From Roseomonas sp. (GTDB lineage: Bacteria > Pseudomonadota > Alphaproteobacteria > Acetobacterales > Acetobacteraceae): a stretch of DNA of 64,000 bases. Below the pieces are notes generated by a model. The model saw only the letters and a list, made by a program, of their open reading frames with translations, had not been told where the DNA came from and did not search any database. Each line of letters opens with the position of its first letter. Position 1 is the first letter of the stretch. The position numbers and the translations under genes were made by a program. The stretch is taken from NCBI GenBank assembly GCA_020249925.1, contig JADCER010000013.1:124001-188000 (forward strand), given 5' to 3'. Below, one piece after another: positions 32,973 through 41,270 of this stretch.

Positions 32973-34934
32973 ATGCTTGACGCGCTGCTGATGGCGCTGA
33001 CCGCGCTCGCGAGTCCTGAACGCCTTGGCTATATGGCGCTGGGCGTGCTGATTGGTTACGCCATTGGCGTGCTGCCCGCGCTTGGTGGCCTGGCCGGGCT
33101 TTCACTGGTGATGCCCTTTATTTACGGGCTGGATCAGGTCTCGGCCCTTGCCATGCTGGTTGGTCTGGTGGCGGTGGCGGCGACAGCGGATACCTTCAGC
33201 TCCATCCTGATGGGCATACCCGGATCATCGGCAAGTCAGGCGACGATCCTGGATGGCTTCCCCATGGCCCGACGAGGAGAGGCAGCGCGCGCGCTATCGG
33301 CATCCTTCCTCGCTTCCATGATCGGTGGCTTGATCGGCGCGGTGATTTTGACCGGGGCGGTGCTGATTGCGCGGCCCTTGATCCTGGCGCTGGGCACCGC
33401 GGAATTATTCATGCTGGCGCTGCTGGGCCTTTCCATGGTGGGCGTGCTGGCGGGCAAAAGCTTCGCCAAGGGCCTGATTGCTTGCGGCATGGGCTTGGCG
33501 CTTGGCACGGTGGGCACTGCGCCCGCCACGGCGGAATATCGGCTGGATTTCGGGCTGATCTATCTTTCGGATGGTTTGCCGCTGCCCGTTTTGGTGCTGG
33601 CGATTTTTGCGCTGCCGGAAATCATTGATCTGGCGCGCGGTGGCGGGACGATTTCGCGCACAGCGGAGCTGGGCCGCGGCTGGTTTGATGGTGTGCGCGA
33701 TATCATGCGCCATTGGTGGCTGCTGCTGCGCACATCTTCCATCGGGTCTGTGCTGGGCGCGATCCCTGGGCTTGGTGGCAGCGTGACTGATTGGATTGTC
33801 TATGGCCACGCGATTCAAACCGAAAAGAACGGGCAATTCGGCAAGGGTGATGTGCGCGGCGTGATTGCCGTGGAGGCATCGAACAATGCGCGCGAAGGTG
33901 GTGCGCTGGTGCCGACACTTTTCTTCGGCATTCCTTCATCCGGGTCCATGGCCGTGTTTTTGGGCGGTATGACGCTGCTTGGCATTGAAGCCGGGCCAGC
34001 GCTGGTCGGTTCCCGGCTTGATTTGACCTATGCGATTATCTGGTCTCTTGCGATTGCCAATGTCATGGGCACCTTACTGTGCTTCGCGACATCGCCCCTG
34101 ATTGCGCGGCTGACCACGGTGCGCTTCGGGCTGCTGGCGCCCTTCATGATGATGGTGGTCTGCTTTGGCGCCTTCAACAATAACCGCGAATTGGCGGATT
34201 TGCTGCTGCTGCTGGGTATTGGCCTGCTTGGCCTGCTGATGCGCCGCTTCGGCTGGCCGCGCCCGCCCTTCGTGGTGGGCTTTGTGCTGGCGCTGCCGAT
34301 GGAAACCTATTTGTACCAGGCCGTGCAATTCTATGGCTGGGATTTCCTGACACGGCCTGGCGTGATGATCATCGCCGCGCTGATCGTGGTGTTTGCCGGG
34401 CTTGGTATCCGCAAGCGCCGCCTGGCCGATACGGAAGAAGATGGCGGCAGCACGGATACGGGCCGGCGCCAACCCCAGGCGATTTTCGCCGTGATCCCGG
34501 TGGCGCTTTTCGCCGCGGTTTTCGTTGACGCCATGCGCCACAGCTTCCTGGGTGCGGTCTTCCCGATGATGATTGCGGGGGCGATGTTGCTGATCAGCGT
34601 GCCCGTATTGTTGCGGCTGAATTTCGGGCGCGTCGGCGGTTCGCTATTCCATGATGCGGAAGCCAAGGCGAAGCCCGAGGATGGCAGCTTCTGGGCGCAT
34701 CTTGGTTGGGTGATTGGGCTGGTCGGGCTTTCTGCCCTGGTTGGCTTCTTGCTCGCCAATACGATCTTCTTCCTGTCCTTCCTGCGTTATGCGGCGGGCT
34801 GCACCTGGCGGATGACGCTATTCCTCACCTCCATTGCGACCATTGGGTTGATCTTTGTCGCGCAAATGCTGACGCTGGATTTCCCGCAAGGGCTATTGCA
34901 GTATTTCTTCGACCTCCCCTGGCCCTTACGTTGA
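32973..34934 (+). CDS. TctA-TctB fusion permease of a TTT transporter
   Basis: The 653-residue membrane protein begins with a full TctA domain (about residues 1-490): GYAIGVLPALGGLAGLSLVMPF, GIPGSSASQATILDGFPMARRGEAARAL and a repeat-like second half with IPGLGGSVTDWIVYGHAIQTEK. TctA is normally about 500 residues. The extra 150 residues, after a charged linker (RKRRLADTEEDGG), contain about four hydrophobic helices with the size and pattern of TctB, the small subunit. No separate tctB gene is present, so the fusion explains its absence. Substrate is unknown; TTT systems take up carboxylates by ion symport. Confidence 0.85.
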   Translation: MLDALLMALTALASPERLGYMALGVLIGYAIGVLPALGGLAGLSLVMPFIYGLDQVSALAMLVGLVAVAATADTFSSILMGIPGSSASQATILDGFPMARRGEAARALSASFLASMIGGLIGAVILTGAVLIARPLILALGTAELFMLALLGLSMVGVLAGKSFAKGLIACGMGLALGTVGTAPATAEYRLDFGLIYLSDGLPLPVLVLAIFALPEIIDLARGGGTISRTAELGRGWFDGVRDIMRHWWLLLRTSSIGSVLGAIPGLGGSVTDWIVYGHAIQTEKNGQFGKGDVRGVIAVEASNNAREGGALVPTLFFGIPSSGSMAVFLGGMTLLGIEAGPALVGSRLDLTYAIIWSLAIANVMGTLLCFATSPLIARLTTVRFGLLAPFMMMVVCFGAFNNNRELADLLLLLGIGLLGLLMRRFGWPRPPFVVGFVLALPMETYLYQAVQFYGWDFLTRPGVMIIAALIVVFAGLGIRKRRLADTEEDGGSTDTGRRQPQAIFAVIPVALFAAVFVDAMRHSFLGAVFPMMIAGAMLLISVPVLLRLNFGRVGGSLFHDAEAKAKPEDGSFWAHLGWVIGLVGLSALVGFLLANTIFFLSFLRYAAGCTWRMTLFLTSIATIGLIFVAQMLTLDFPQGLLQYFFDLPWPLR

Positions 34935-34944
34935 CGGATAGACT

Positions 34945-36165
34945 ATGCAGAAAGCCATTCCCTGCACGCTGATGCGCGGCGGCACCAGCCGCGGCCCCTA
35001 TTTCCTGCGCCATGATCTGCCCGAGGATCGGGAAGCCATGGGCCGCGTATTGCTCGCCGCCATGGGATCGCCGGATGCGCGGCAGATTGATGGGCTGGGT
35101 GGGGCGACGACGCTCACCAGCAAGGTCTGCATCGTCTCTCGCGCTGCAGCGGGTGAGGCGCAGCAGGTGGATTATCTTTTCGCGCAGGTTTCCGTGGATC
35201 GCGCCTTTGTGGATTGGGGGCCGACTTGCGGGAATATGCTGGCGGGCGTTGGGCCTTTTGCGATTGAAAGCGGGCTGGTTACAGCCGAAGAAGGTGAAAC
35301 CCGCGTGATGATCCGCGCCGTGAATACGGGTGCGATGATCGAAGCCGTGGTGCAAACGCCAGGCAAGCGCGTGAATTACGAAGGCGATACCGCGATTGCC
35401 GGCGTGCCCGGCACGGCTGCCCCCATTGTGCTGAATTTCGCTGATGCGGTGGGCGGAGCGACTGGCAAACTGATGCCGACCGGCAACGCCATTGATGTGA
35501 TTGATGGTGTGGAAGTGACCTGCCTTGATATCTGCATGCCGGTGGTGATCGCGCGCGCGCGGGATTTCGGCAAAACCGCCCGTGAGACCGCGAAGGAATT
35601 GGATGCCGATAAGGACTTCATGGCGCGGATTGAAGCTATTCGCCGCAAGGCGAGCCTTGCCATGGGCATGGGCGATGCGGAAGGCCGCGTCATTCCGAAA
35701 TTCGCTATTATCGCGGAACCGGCTGGCGGCCAGGGCGGTGTCGCGGCGCGCTATTTCACGCCACTCGCCTGCCATGAGGCGATGGCGGTGACGGGCGGGA
35801 TTTGCATCGCGAGTGCTTGCGTGCTGCCGGGCACGGTGGCGGAAGCTGTGGCGCAAATCACCGGCGCGGATCGGGAGACGATTGTGCTGGAACACCCAAC
35901 CGGCAGCATGGAAGCGGTGATCACCACGCGGCGCGCGGCGGATGGCTCCCGCGAAGTGATCTCCGGCGGCACGCTACGCACCGCGCGCCGCCTGATGGCG
36001 GGCGAGGTTTATGTCCCCGCCCGCGCTTGGGGTTGCGGTGATGCCTTCCTGCCAGGGCAGCGCCTTGCAGGGGGGAGCGACATGGCAAGCCTGACCCGGC
36101 GTGCATTTGGTTTGGCTGGCATGGGGGCGCTGGCGAGCGCGGGCGCGGTTCGCCCGGCGGGCTGA
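34945..36165 (+). CDS. PrpF/GalD family isomerase (4-oxalomesaconate tautomerase-like) with an appended signal-like tail
   Basis: The first about 361 residues form a PrpF-type, diaminopimelate-epimerase-like fold: IPCTLMRGGTSRGPYFLRHDLP, DGLGGATTLTSKVCIVS, WGPTCGNMLAGVGPFAIESGLV and EHPTGSMEAVI. Such enzymes (GalD, PrpF) isomerise unsaturated di- or tricarboxylates, for example in gallate or methylcitrate catabolism, which fits the TTT transporter beside it. The frame then continues for 45 more residues through a linker into a Tat-type signal sequence (see 36082-36165). A GalD protein would be expected to stop near ARAW at about residue 362, so the tail is probably a scar, not a functional part. 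Confidence 0.85.
   Translation: MQKAIPCTLMRGGTSRGPYFLRHDLPEDREAMGRVLLAAMGSPDARQIDGLGGATTLTSKVCIVSRAAAGEAQQVDYLFAQVSVDRAFVDWGPTCGNMLAGVGPFAIESGLVTAEEGETRVMIRAVNTGAMIEAVVQTPGKRVNYEGDTAIAGVPGTAAPIVLNFADAVGGATGKLMPTGNAIDVIDGVEVTCLDICMPVVIARARDFGKTARETAKELDADKDFMARIEAIRRKASLAMGMGDAEGRVIPKFAIIAEPAGGQGGVAARYFTPLACHEAMAVTGGICIASACVLPGTVAEAVAQITGADRETIVLEHPTGSMEAVITTRRAADGSREVISGGTLRTARRLMAGEVYVPARAWGCGDAFLPGQRLAGGSDMASLTRRAFGLAGMGALASAGAVRPAG
36082..36165 (+). pseudogene. Orphan Tat signal peptide, 5' remnant of a receptor gene
   Basis: Within the 3' end of the GalD-like frame, ATG 36082 is preceded by a strong ribosome-binding site (GGGGGGAG at 36070-36077) and encodes MASLTRRAFGLAGMGALASAG, a complete twin-arginine signal peptide with n-, h- and c-regions. 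It then stops after 27 residues. A Bug-type receptor gene starting here and lost by deletion is the simplest reading. After the stop, 36166-36255 holds nothing I can assign; a 28-codon open frame on the minus strand is present. Confidence 0.55.
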
Positions 36166-36255
36166 TTAACCTCGCGCGGTATCCATCCATTCCCAGACTT
36201 TGGTGTCCATGTGGTAGGAACCATTCAAACCTTGCCTGCTGAGTACGTTCATGGG

Positions 36256-36690
36256 CTACCCAGTTGAATCCAGAATTGCTTGCGCGCGGCGGCATCTCTC
36301 CGGCGCATGCCCGATGGATAACCAACCTACGATAGCATGAGTTGCCATATCCAAGCGCGGGCGATCACCCACACCTGAAATCAAGAAGAGTTGAAATTGC
36401 CCCTCTGTCATGAATACATCTGTAGAGCTCTGAGAAGTCGGACGCGGCGGCGAGGTTGGAGTTATCCGAAGCAATTTACAATTGCGTAATGAGAATTGGA
36501 TTGCAGCAACAATCTTCACTGTATCAAGCTGGAGGGCAGTCAAGCTGTCTGATATCCCCCAGAATAAAAGCACCTCACTTAAGCTGGTCATTTCCTTGCG
36601 CATATTTTCTTCAAGGAGCCTAGCGTGAGCAGCCTGGGCGCTACAAAGAAGTAGAAGGATCAAAATGAAAGCTCGGAGGTGTGCCTGCAT
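36256..36690 (-). CDS. Small secreted protein of unknown function, AT-rich gene
   Basis: The 144-residue product has a clear Sec signal peptide (QAHLRAFILILLLLCSAQAAHA, cut near AHA) and a ribosome-binding site GAGGAAAC before the ATG. The mature part has a helical region (MRKEMTSLSEVLLF) and two Cys, CKLL near residue 75 and ERCRRA near residue 133, that could form a disulfide. I recognise no family. Base composition is unlike the neighbours: by hand count 26 of 60 bases are G/C at 36481-36540. This, with its place next to a receptor scar, suggests acquisition. Expression is unproven. Confidence 0.6.
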   Translation of the reverse strand: MQAHLRAFILILLLLCSAQAAHARLLEENMRKEMTSLSEVLLFWGISDSLTALQLDTVKIVAAIQFSLRNCKLLRITPTSPPRPTSQSSTDVFMTEGQFQLFLISGVGDRPRLDMATHAIVGWLSIGHAPERCRRAQAILDSTG

Positions 36691-36785
36691 GTTTCCTCGT
36701 CAGAAAGACATCGTTACCCTTGGAATGATATCACGCGGAGGCAGAGGCGCGCGACGAAATTTCTCGACCCCAACACGCCACACAA

Positions 36786-36809
36786 GGGCCAAGCGTCTCC
36801 GCTTGGCCC
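36786..36809 (-). terminator. Hairpin downstream of rne
   Basis: A perfect 10-bp stem, GGGCCAAGCG (36786-36795) and CGCTTGGCCC (36800-36809), with a four-base loop, lies ten bases after the rne stop on the minus strand. The run after it (TTGTGTGG) is only a weak U-tract. Confidence 0.65.
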
Positions 36810-36818
36810 AACCTCACC

Positions 36819-39551
36819 CTACCCCGGCCGCTTCCACCAGCCCTGCCGCTTGGGCCGAGCTACCTCGGCCCCATCGCCCAGCACCACCGGCTGAATCGCC
36901 GGCCCAATCACCGGCTCGGCCTTTTCCGGCTGTGGCGGCGGGGCAGGTTCAGCGGCAACCGGCGCCGACACAGGTTCCGGCGCTGGCGGCTCAACCGGCG
37001 CCGGCGCTTCCGCAACCGGTGCCGCTTCAGTCACCACAGGTGCCGTCTCAGCCACCGGCTCAGGCGCGGGGGCAGCGGGCGCAATGCGCCGAGCGGTTGC
37101 GGCAGCGCGTTCCGCCGCTTCCTCGGCTGCGGCCATGGCAGCAAACACATCATCAATCTGCCCGGCAAAGGGGTCCGCCGGGGTTGGGCCGACATAGCGC
37201 GGCGCGGGCGCTTCTTCGGCCATCTCGGGCGCAGCATCCTCAGCGCGGCGCTCACGCGGGCCATCCTCACGGCGCCGACGCCCACCACGGCGGCCTCGGC
37301 GACGCGGACGATCCTCACCCTCGGCGGCGCCTTCAGCGGCCTGGCCTTCATCCTCGGCGGGCTGAGCCTCGCCTTCCGGCGCTTCGCCCGCTTCTGCTGT
37401 GGCTTCAGCGCCTTCTTCGCCTTCGCCATCACCCTCGGTGCCGGCTTCACCACCCTGCGGCCCACCCTCACGCCGGCCACCACGGCGGCGGCGACGGCGG
37501 CGGCGCCGCCGCTCACCTTCCTCGGCGGTTTCCTCACGCGCCTCTGCGCGCGGGCTATCGGCTTCCTCTTCCTCAGCCTCGGGCGCGATGTCTTCCACTT
37601 CCGGCGCGTAATCCATGCGCAGCGCGGAAGGCCCGGCAGCCACCGCCATGGGTTCCGCCGCGCGCAAGCGTTCAATGCGCAGCGCCGGGCCCATCAGCTT
37701 TTCATCCGGCTGGAAGAAGACGCTCATGCCAAAGCGCGCCTCAATCTCCGAAAGCCGGTCGCGCTTGCGGTTCAGCAGCCAAAGCGCAACATCGGTCGCG
37801 ACATGCACATTGATTTCGGCGGCGCGGCGCTTCGCCCCTTCTTCCTCAATCGCGCGCAGCACCTGCAGCGCGCTGCTTTCCACGCCACGGATCGTGCCAC
37901 GGCCCATGCAATGCGGGCAGGTGATGAAGGTCTGTTCCGCAATGGAAGGGCGCAGGCGCTGGCGGCTCATTTCCAGCAGGCCGAAATGGCTGATGCGGCC
38001 AACCTGAATGCGCGCCCGGTCGTGGCGGAGCGATTCCTTGAGCCGCCTTTCCACCATGGCATTGTGCTTGTTTGATTCCATGTCAATGAAATCAATCACA
38101 ATAAGCCCGGCCAGATCGCGCAGGCGCAATTGTCGCGCGATCTCATCCGCCGCTTCCATATTGGTGCGCAAAGCCGTGTCTTCGATATGGCGGTCACGCG
38201 TGGCGCGACCGGAATTCACGTCAATCGCCACCAGCGCTTCGGTCTGATTGATCACGATGTACCCGCCGGAACGGAGCTGCACCACCGGCGAATGCATCGC
38301 ATCCAATTGCTGGTCCACGTGATGGCGCGCGAAAAGCGGCACGGCATCGCGATGCAGCCGTACCTTATTCGCGTGCGATGGCATCAGCATGCGCATGAAT
38401 TCGCGCGCCTGCTGGAAGGCGCCATCGCCTTCCACCATCACCTCATCAATATCGCGGCCATAGACATCGCGGATGGATCGCTTGATCAGATCCGCTTCCT
38501 CATAAATCAGGGCAGGCGCAGTGGAAGCCAGCGTCCTTTCGCGGATATTGTCCCAAAGCCGCAGCAGATATTCGCAATCGCGCTGGATTTCGGGTTTCGG
38601 CCGTTGCGCGCCGGCGGTGCGCACAATCAAGGACATGCCCTGGGGCAATTGCAGATCATCCATCACTTCGCGCAGCCGCTTGCGATCGGCAGCCGAGGTG
38701 ATCTTGCGCGAAACCCCGCCACCGCGCGGGGAATTGGGCATCAGCACGGAAAAGCGCCCGGCAAGAGAGATATAGGTGGTGAGTGCGGCACCTTTGCCGC
38801 CGCGTTCTTCCTTCACCACCTGCACCAGAATGATCTGGCGGCGGCGGATCACTTCCTGGATTTTGTAATGGCGCAGGAAGCGCGGCGGGATGCGGCGTTC
38901 GCGGCGTTCTTCTTCGGTCTCGGCCGGGCCTTCGCCGCCAATGGTCTCGGGCGGGGTCTGGTCTTCGGCGGGCAATTCCTCAACGCGGCCAAGATCGGCG
39001 GCTTCATCGCCTGGCGCTTCCGGCGCGGCGGTCAGGCTTTCGCTTTCAATCGCCAGCGGCTGCGCGGCGGCCGGGGCTTCGGCAGCGGCTTCCGGTGCCG
39101 CGCTTGGCGCCTCAGGGGCTTCTGCGTTTTCGGCGGCTTCGGCGGGCGCGGCCTCGCCATTGGTGTCTTCGGCAGGCTGCCAGGCCTCGGGCGTCTCACC
39201 GCTCCAGGCGGCGCGGTCCATCGCACTTTCGGGCGGCAGATCGGCCTCTTCCTCGGCGCGCGCTTCCTCTTCCTGCATCGCCAGCAGGCGCTGCCGGTCC
39301 GCCACGGGGATCTGGTAGTAATCCGGGTGGATTTCGCCAAAGGCCAGGAAGCCATGGCGATTGCCGCCATATTCCACAAAGGCTGCTTGCAGGCTGGGTT
39401 CCACCCGCACCACTTTGGCGAGGTAGATATTGCCCTTCAGGGCGCGGCGCTGCGCCGTTTCAAGATCAAATTCGTCGAGGCGATTGCCATCCATCACCAC
39501 TACCCGGGTTTCCTCGGGGTGGGAGGCATCGATCAGCATACGCTTGGTCAT
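36819..39551 (-). CDS. rne: Ribonuclease E
   Basis: RNase E is the essential endonuclease of mRNA decay and rRNA/tRNA processing and the scaffold of the degradosome. The 910-residue protein starts MTKRMLIDASHPEETRV. Its S1 RNA-binding domain is interrupted by an acidic Ala/Glu/Pro insertion of roughly 150 residues, starting after RQRLLAMQEEEARAEEEAD. The catalytic domain follows with ALVAIDVNSGR and VIDFIDMES (catalytic Asp residues) and the zinc link CPHCMGRG. The C-terminal third is disordered, with Arg-rich RNA-binding tracts (ten consecutive Arg near residue 700) and a Glu-rich stretch. The final RQGWWKRPG matches the conserved C-terminal peptide of alphaproteobacterial RNase E. ATG 39551 gives the conserved N-terminus. 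Confidence 0.96.
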   Translation of the reverse strand: MTKRMLIDASHPEETRVVVMDGNRLDEFDLETAQRRALKGNIYLAKVVRVEPSLQAAFVEYGGNRHGFLAFGEIHPDYYQIPVADRQRLLAMQEEEARAEEEADLPPESAMDRAAWSGETPEAWQPAEDTNGEAAPAEAAENAEAPEAPSAAPEAAAEAPAAAQPLAIESESLTAAPEAPGDEAADLGRVEELPAEDQTPPETIGGEGPAETEEERRERRIPPRFLRHYKIQEVIRRRQIILVQVVKEERGGKGAALTTYISLAGRFSVLMPNSPRGGGVSRKITSAADRKRLREVMDDLQLPQGMSLIVRTAGAQRPKPEIQRDCEYLLRLWDNIRERTLASTAPALIYEEADLIKRSIRDVYGRDIDEVMVEGDGAFQQAREFMRMLMPSHANKVRLHRDAVPLFARHHVDQQLDAMHSPVVQLRSGGYIVINQTEALVAIDVNSGRATRDRHIEDTALRTNMEAADEIARQLRLRDLAGLIVIDFIDMESNKHNAMVERRLKESLRHDRARIQVGRISHFGLLEMSRQRLRPSIAEQTFITCPHCMGRGTIRGVESSALQVLRAIEEEGAKRRAAEINVHVATDVALWLLNRKRDRLSEIEARFGMSVFFQPDEKLMGPALRIERLRAAEPMAVAAGPSALRMDYAPEVEDIAPEAEEEEADSPRAEAREETAEEGERRRRRRRRRRGGRREGGPQGGEAGTEGDGEGEEGAEATAEAGEAPEGEAQPAEDEGQAAEGAAEGEDRPRRRGRRGGRRRREDGPRERRAEDAAPEMAEEAPAPRYVGPTPADPFAGQIDDVFAAMAAAEEAAERAAATARRIAPAAPAPEPVAETAPVVTEAAPVAEAPAPVEPPAPEPVSAPVAAEPAPPPQPEKAEPVIGPAIQPVVLGDGAEVARPKRQGWWKRPG

Positions 39552-40047
39552 GGGGTGAAGTCTCCGCGCCGGGGCTGAGCCGCCGGCGCAAATGCGTGGC
39601 AAGGCCCGAATAAGGATCAAATTGCGGCGTGGCGTGCTTTGGCATGCGACGGCGAAGACCTTCTTCGGTGGGACCGGCGCCAAAGCGGCGCAGCGGCCCC
39701 AGGGTGGGCGCACCTGGATCCTGCCCCGGGAACCCTTGGACCACGAAGGTCACAGGCGCAGGCGGGACGGCGGGCGCGACGTGGGTCATGGCCATAAGGG
39801 CAGGGACTTTCGCGCGCCTCGGGCCGCGCCGGCGAGAAGGAAGGGCTGCTCCCCGGCGAAACCACAAAGCCAACGCCATGGGCGCCGCTTCGGAGGCCGA
39901 GGGGCTTAACATCGAGGGCCGCGCTGCCCCAGGGGGGTTCATGCGCCAGGCGATGCCGCCGGAATTCTCGCCCGCAGCGGATGCCGCCGGGGCAGGGTAC
40001 CTTAGTCCCTGCCCGCAGGCACTACAAGGGCAGCTTTGGGGGGGGCG
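39552..40047 (-). other. rne leader region and livK 3' flank
   Basis: This 496-base stretch has no supportable gene. The part next to rne is its likely long 5' untranslated region, which in other bacteria carries the sites for RNase E autoregulation. Near livK a hairpin GGGCAGGG-CCCTGCCC (39990-39997 with 40007-40014, loop nine bases) follows the livK stop and could end that operon, though it has no T-run. Frames open through the region on both strands have no ribosome-binding site or recognisable domain. Confidence 0.5.
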
Positions 40048-41253
40048 TTACCCCGCCCCTTCGATCACATTGCCAAAGCGTTCCCAGCTTTGCCCATTCC
40101 AGCGCTGCAACTGCATCTGGCGGATGACGTTATAGTTATCGGGCTGGCTTTGCACCTTGATCCCGGGCAGCAGGGTCGCGATGTCCATGGGCCTGATATT
40201 GCGCGCCTGGTTCATCACATTCTCGCGGCTGAAATCATTGCCGCATTGGCGCAGCACCTGAATCATGGTCAGGCCAACGCCATAGCCATAGGTGAAATTG
40301 TTATCGCCCAAATCGCCATCCGGCACATAGCGGCGCATGAAGGCGCGCCATTCATTCATGCCCGCATCCTGCGCCCAGGCGGGATCGGATTGATCCTTCC
40401 GGTAATCCGAGGTGATGAGCCCGATGCCCTTCTCAGGCCCGGCCGGCTGCATCACCACGCCGACTGAAACCGACACATTGGTCATGAACATCATGGGCCG
40501 CCAGCCAATATCATGCACGCGGCGGATGGCCTGGGCAGCGAAGCGCGGCACCACGCCGCAAATCAGCACATCCGCGCCAGAGGCCTGAAGCTGCACGATC
40601 TGGCTATCAATGGTGGGGTCCGTTGCTTCATTGGTCGCGGTCACCACCATGGAACGGAAGCGATCCTTGAGCACATCCTGCACGCCGTGCAGGTAATCGC
40701 GACCGAAATCGTCATTCTGATAAAGCAGCGCGATTTTCGCATTGGGGCGCTGTTCCAGCACGTATTTGGTATAGATCTGCGCTTCCACGCGGTAGCTGGG
40801 CTGCCAGCCAATGGTCCAGGGGAATTCGCGCGGATTGGCCCATTTATCGGCCCCGGTTGCCAGGAACAGATGCGGCACGGAACGTTGATTGACATAGCGA
40901 TGTATGGCGCTGTTGGTCGGCGTGCCAAGCTGGTTGAACAGGAAGGCGACGCGATCGCGTTCCACCAGGCGGCGGGTCTGTTCCAAGGTGCGCGGCGGCT
41001 GATAGGCATCATCATAGACGGTGAATTTGATGCGCCGGCCGGCAACACCGCCTTCATCATTCAGGCGCCTGAACATGGCTTCCAGGCAGCGGGAAATCAC
41101 TGAATAGGATGAAACCGGGCCGGATAGCGCATTGGTGCTGCCGATATGGATTTCGGTTGCGGTGACACCGGGCGCTTCCTGCGCGGCGGCGATATTGGGT
41201 GCGGCCAGCGCGCCCGCGCTGCCGGCCAGAAGAAGACGACGTGAAATGGTCAT
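40048..41253 (-). CDS. livK: Branched-chain amino acid/amide ABC transporter substrate-binding protein
   Basis: The 401-residue periplasmic binding protein (type I fold) has a Tat-like signal peptide (SRRLLLAGSAGALAAPNIAAAQ) and then IHIGSTNALSGPVSSYSVISRCLEAMFRRLNDEGGVAGRRIKFTVYDD, the typical LivJ/LivK-type first lobe. A bi-lobed ligand pocket is expected; residues GADKWANP and KIALLYQNDDFGRDYL match the ABC-type amino-acid receptor family. The ligand may be an amino acid, urea, an amide or an aromatic acid. It is the last gene of a complete liv operon (order livG, livF, livH, livM, livK on the minus strand). Confidence 0.92.
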   Translation of the reverse strand: MTISRRLLLAGSAGALAAPNIAAAQEAPGVTATEIHIGSTNALSGPVSSYSVISRCLEAMFRRLNDEGGVAGRRIKFTVYDDAYQPPRTLEQTRRLVERDRVAFLFNQLGTPTNSAIHRYVNQRSVPHLFLATGADKWANPREFPWTIGWQPSYRVEAQIYTKYVLEQRPNAKIALLYQNDDFGRDYLHGVQDVLKDRFRSMVVTATNEATDPTIDSQIVQLQASGADVLICGVVPRFAAQAIRRVHDIGWRPMMFMTNVSVSVGVVMQPAGPEKGIGLITSDYRKDQSDPAWAQDAGMNEWRAFMRRYVPDGDLGDNNFTYGYGVGLTMIQVLRQCGNDFSRENVMNQARNIRPMDIATLLPGIKVQSQPDNYNVIRQMQLQRWNGQSWERFGNVIEGAG

Positions 41254-41270
41254 GGTGAATTCCTCTCCGC

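Noticed and set aside
36166-36252. A 28-codon minus-strand frame between the GalD stop and the orphan secreted protein
   Set aside because: It is short, without a clear ribosome-binding site or homology; it is noted only as gap content.
38130-39578. A plus-strand open frame of 482 codons opposite rne
   Set aside because: It is the complement of RNase E coding sequence with no domain and no ribosome-binding site.
39466-39942. A 158-codon minus-strand frame overlapping the rne start
   Set aside because: It overlaps the conserved RNase E N-terminus in another frame and shows Pro/Arg-rich shadow composition.
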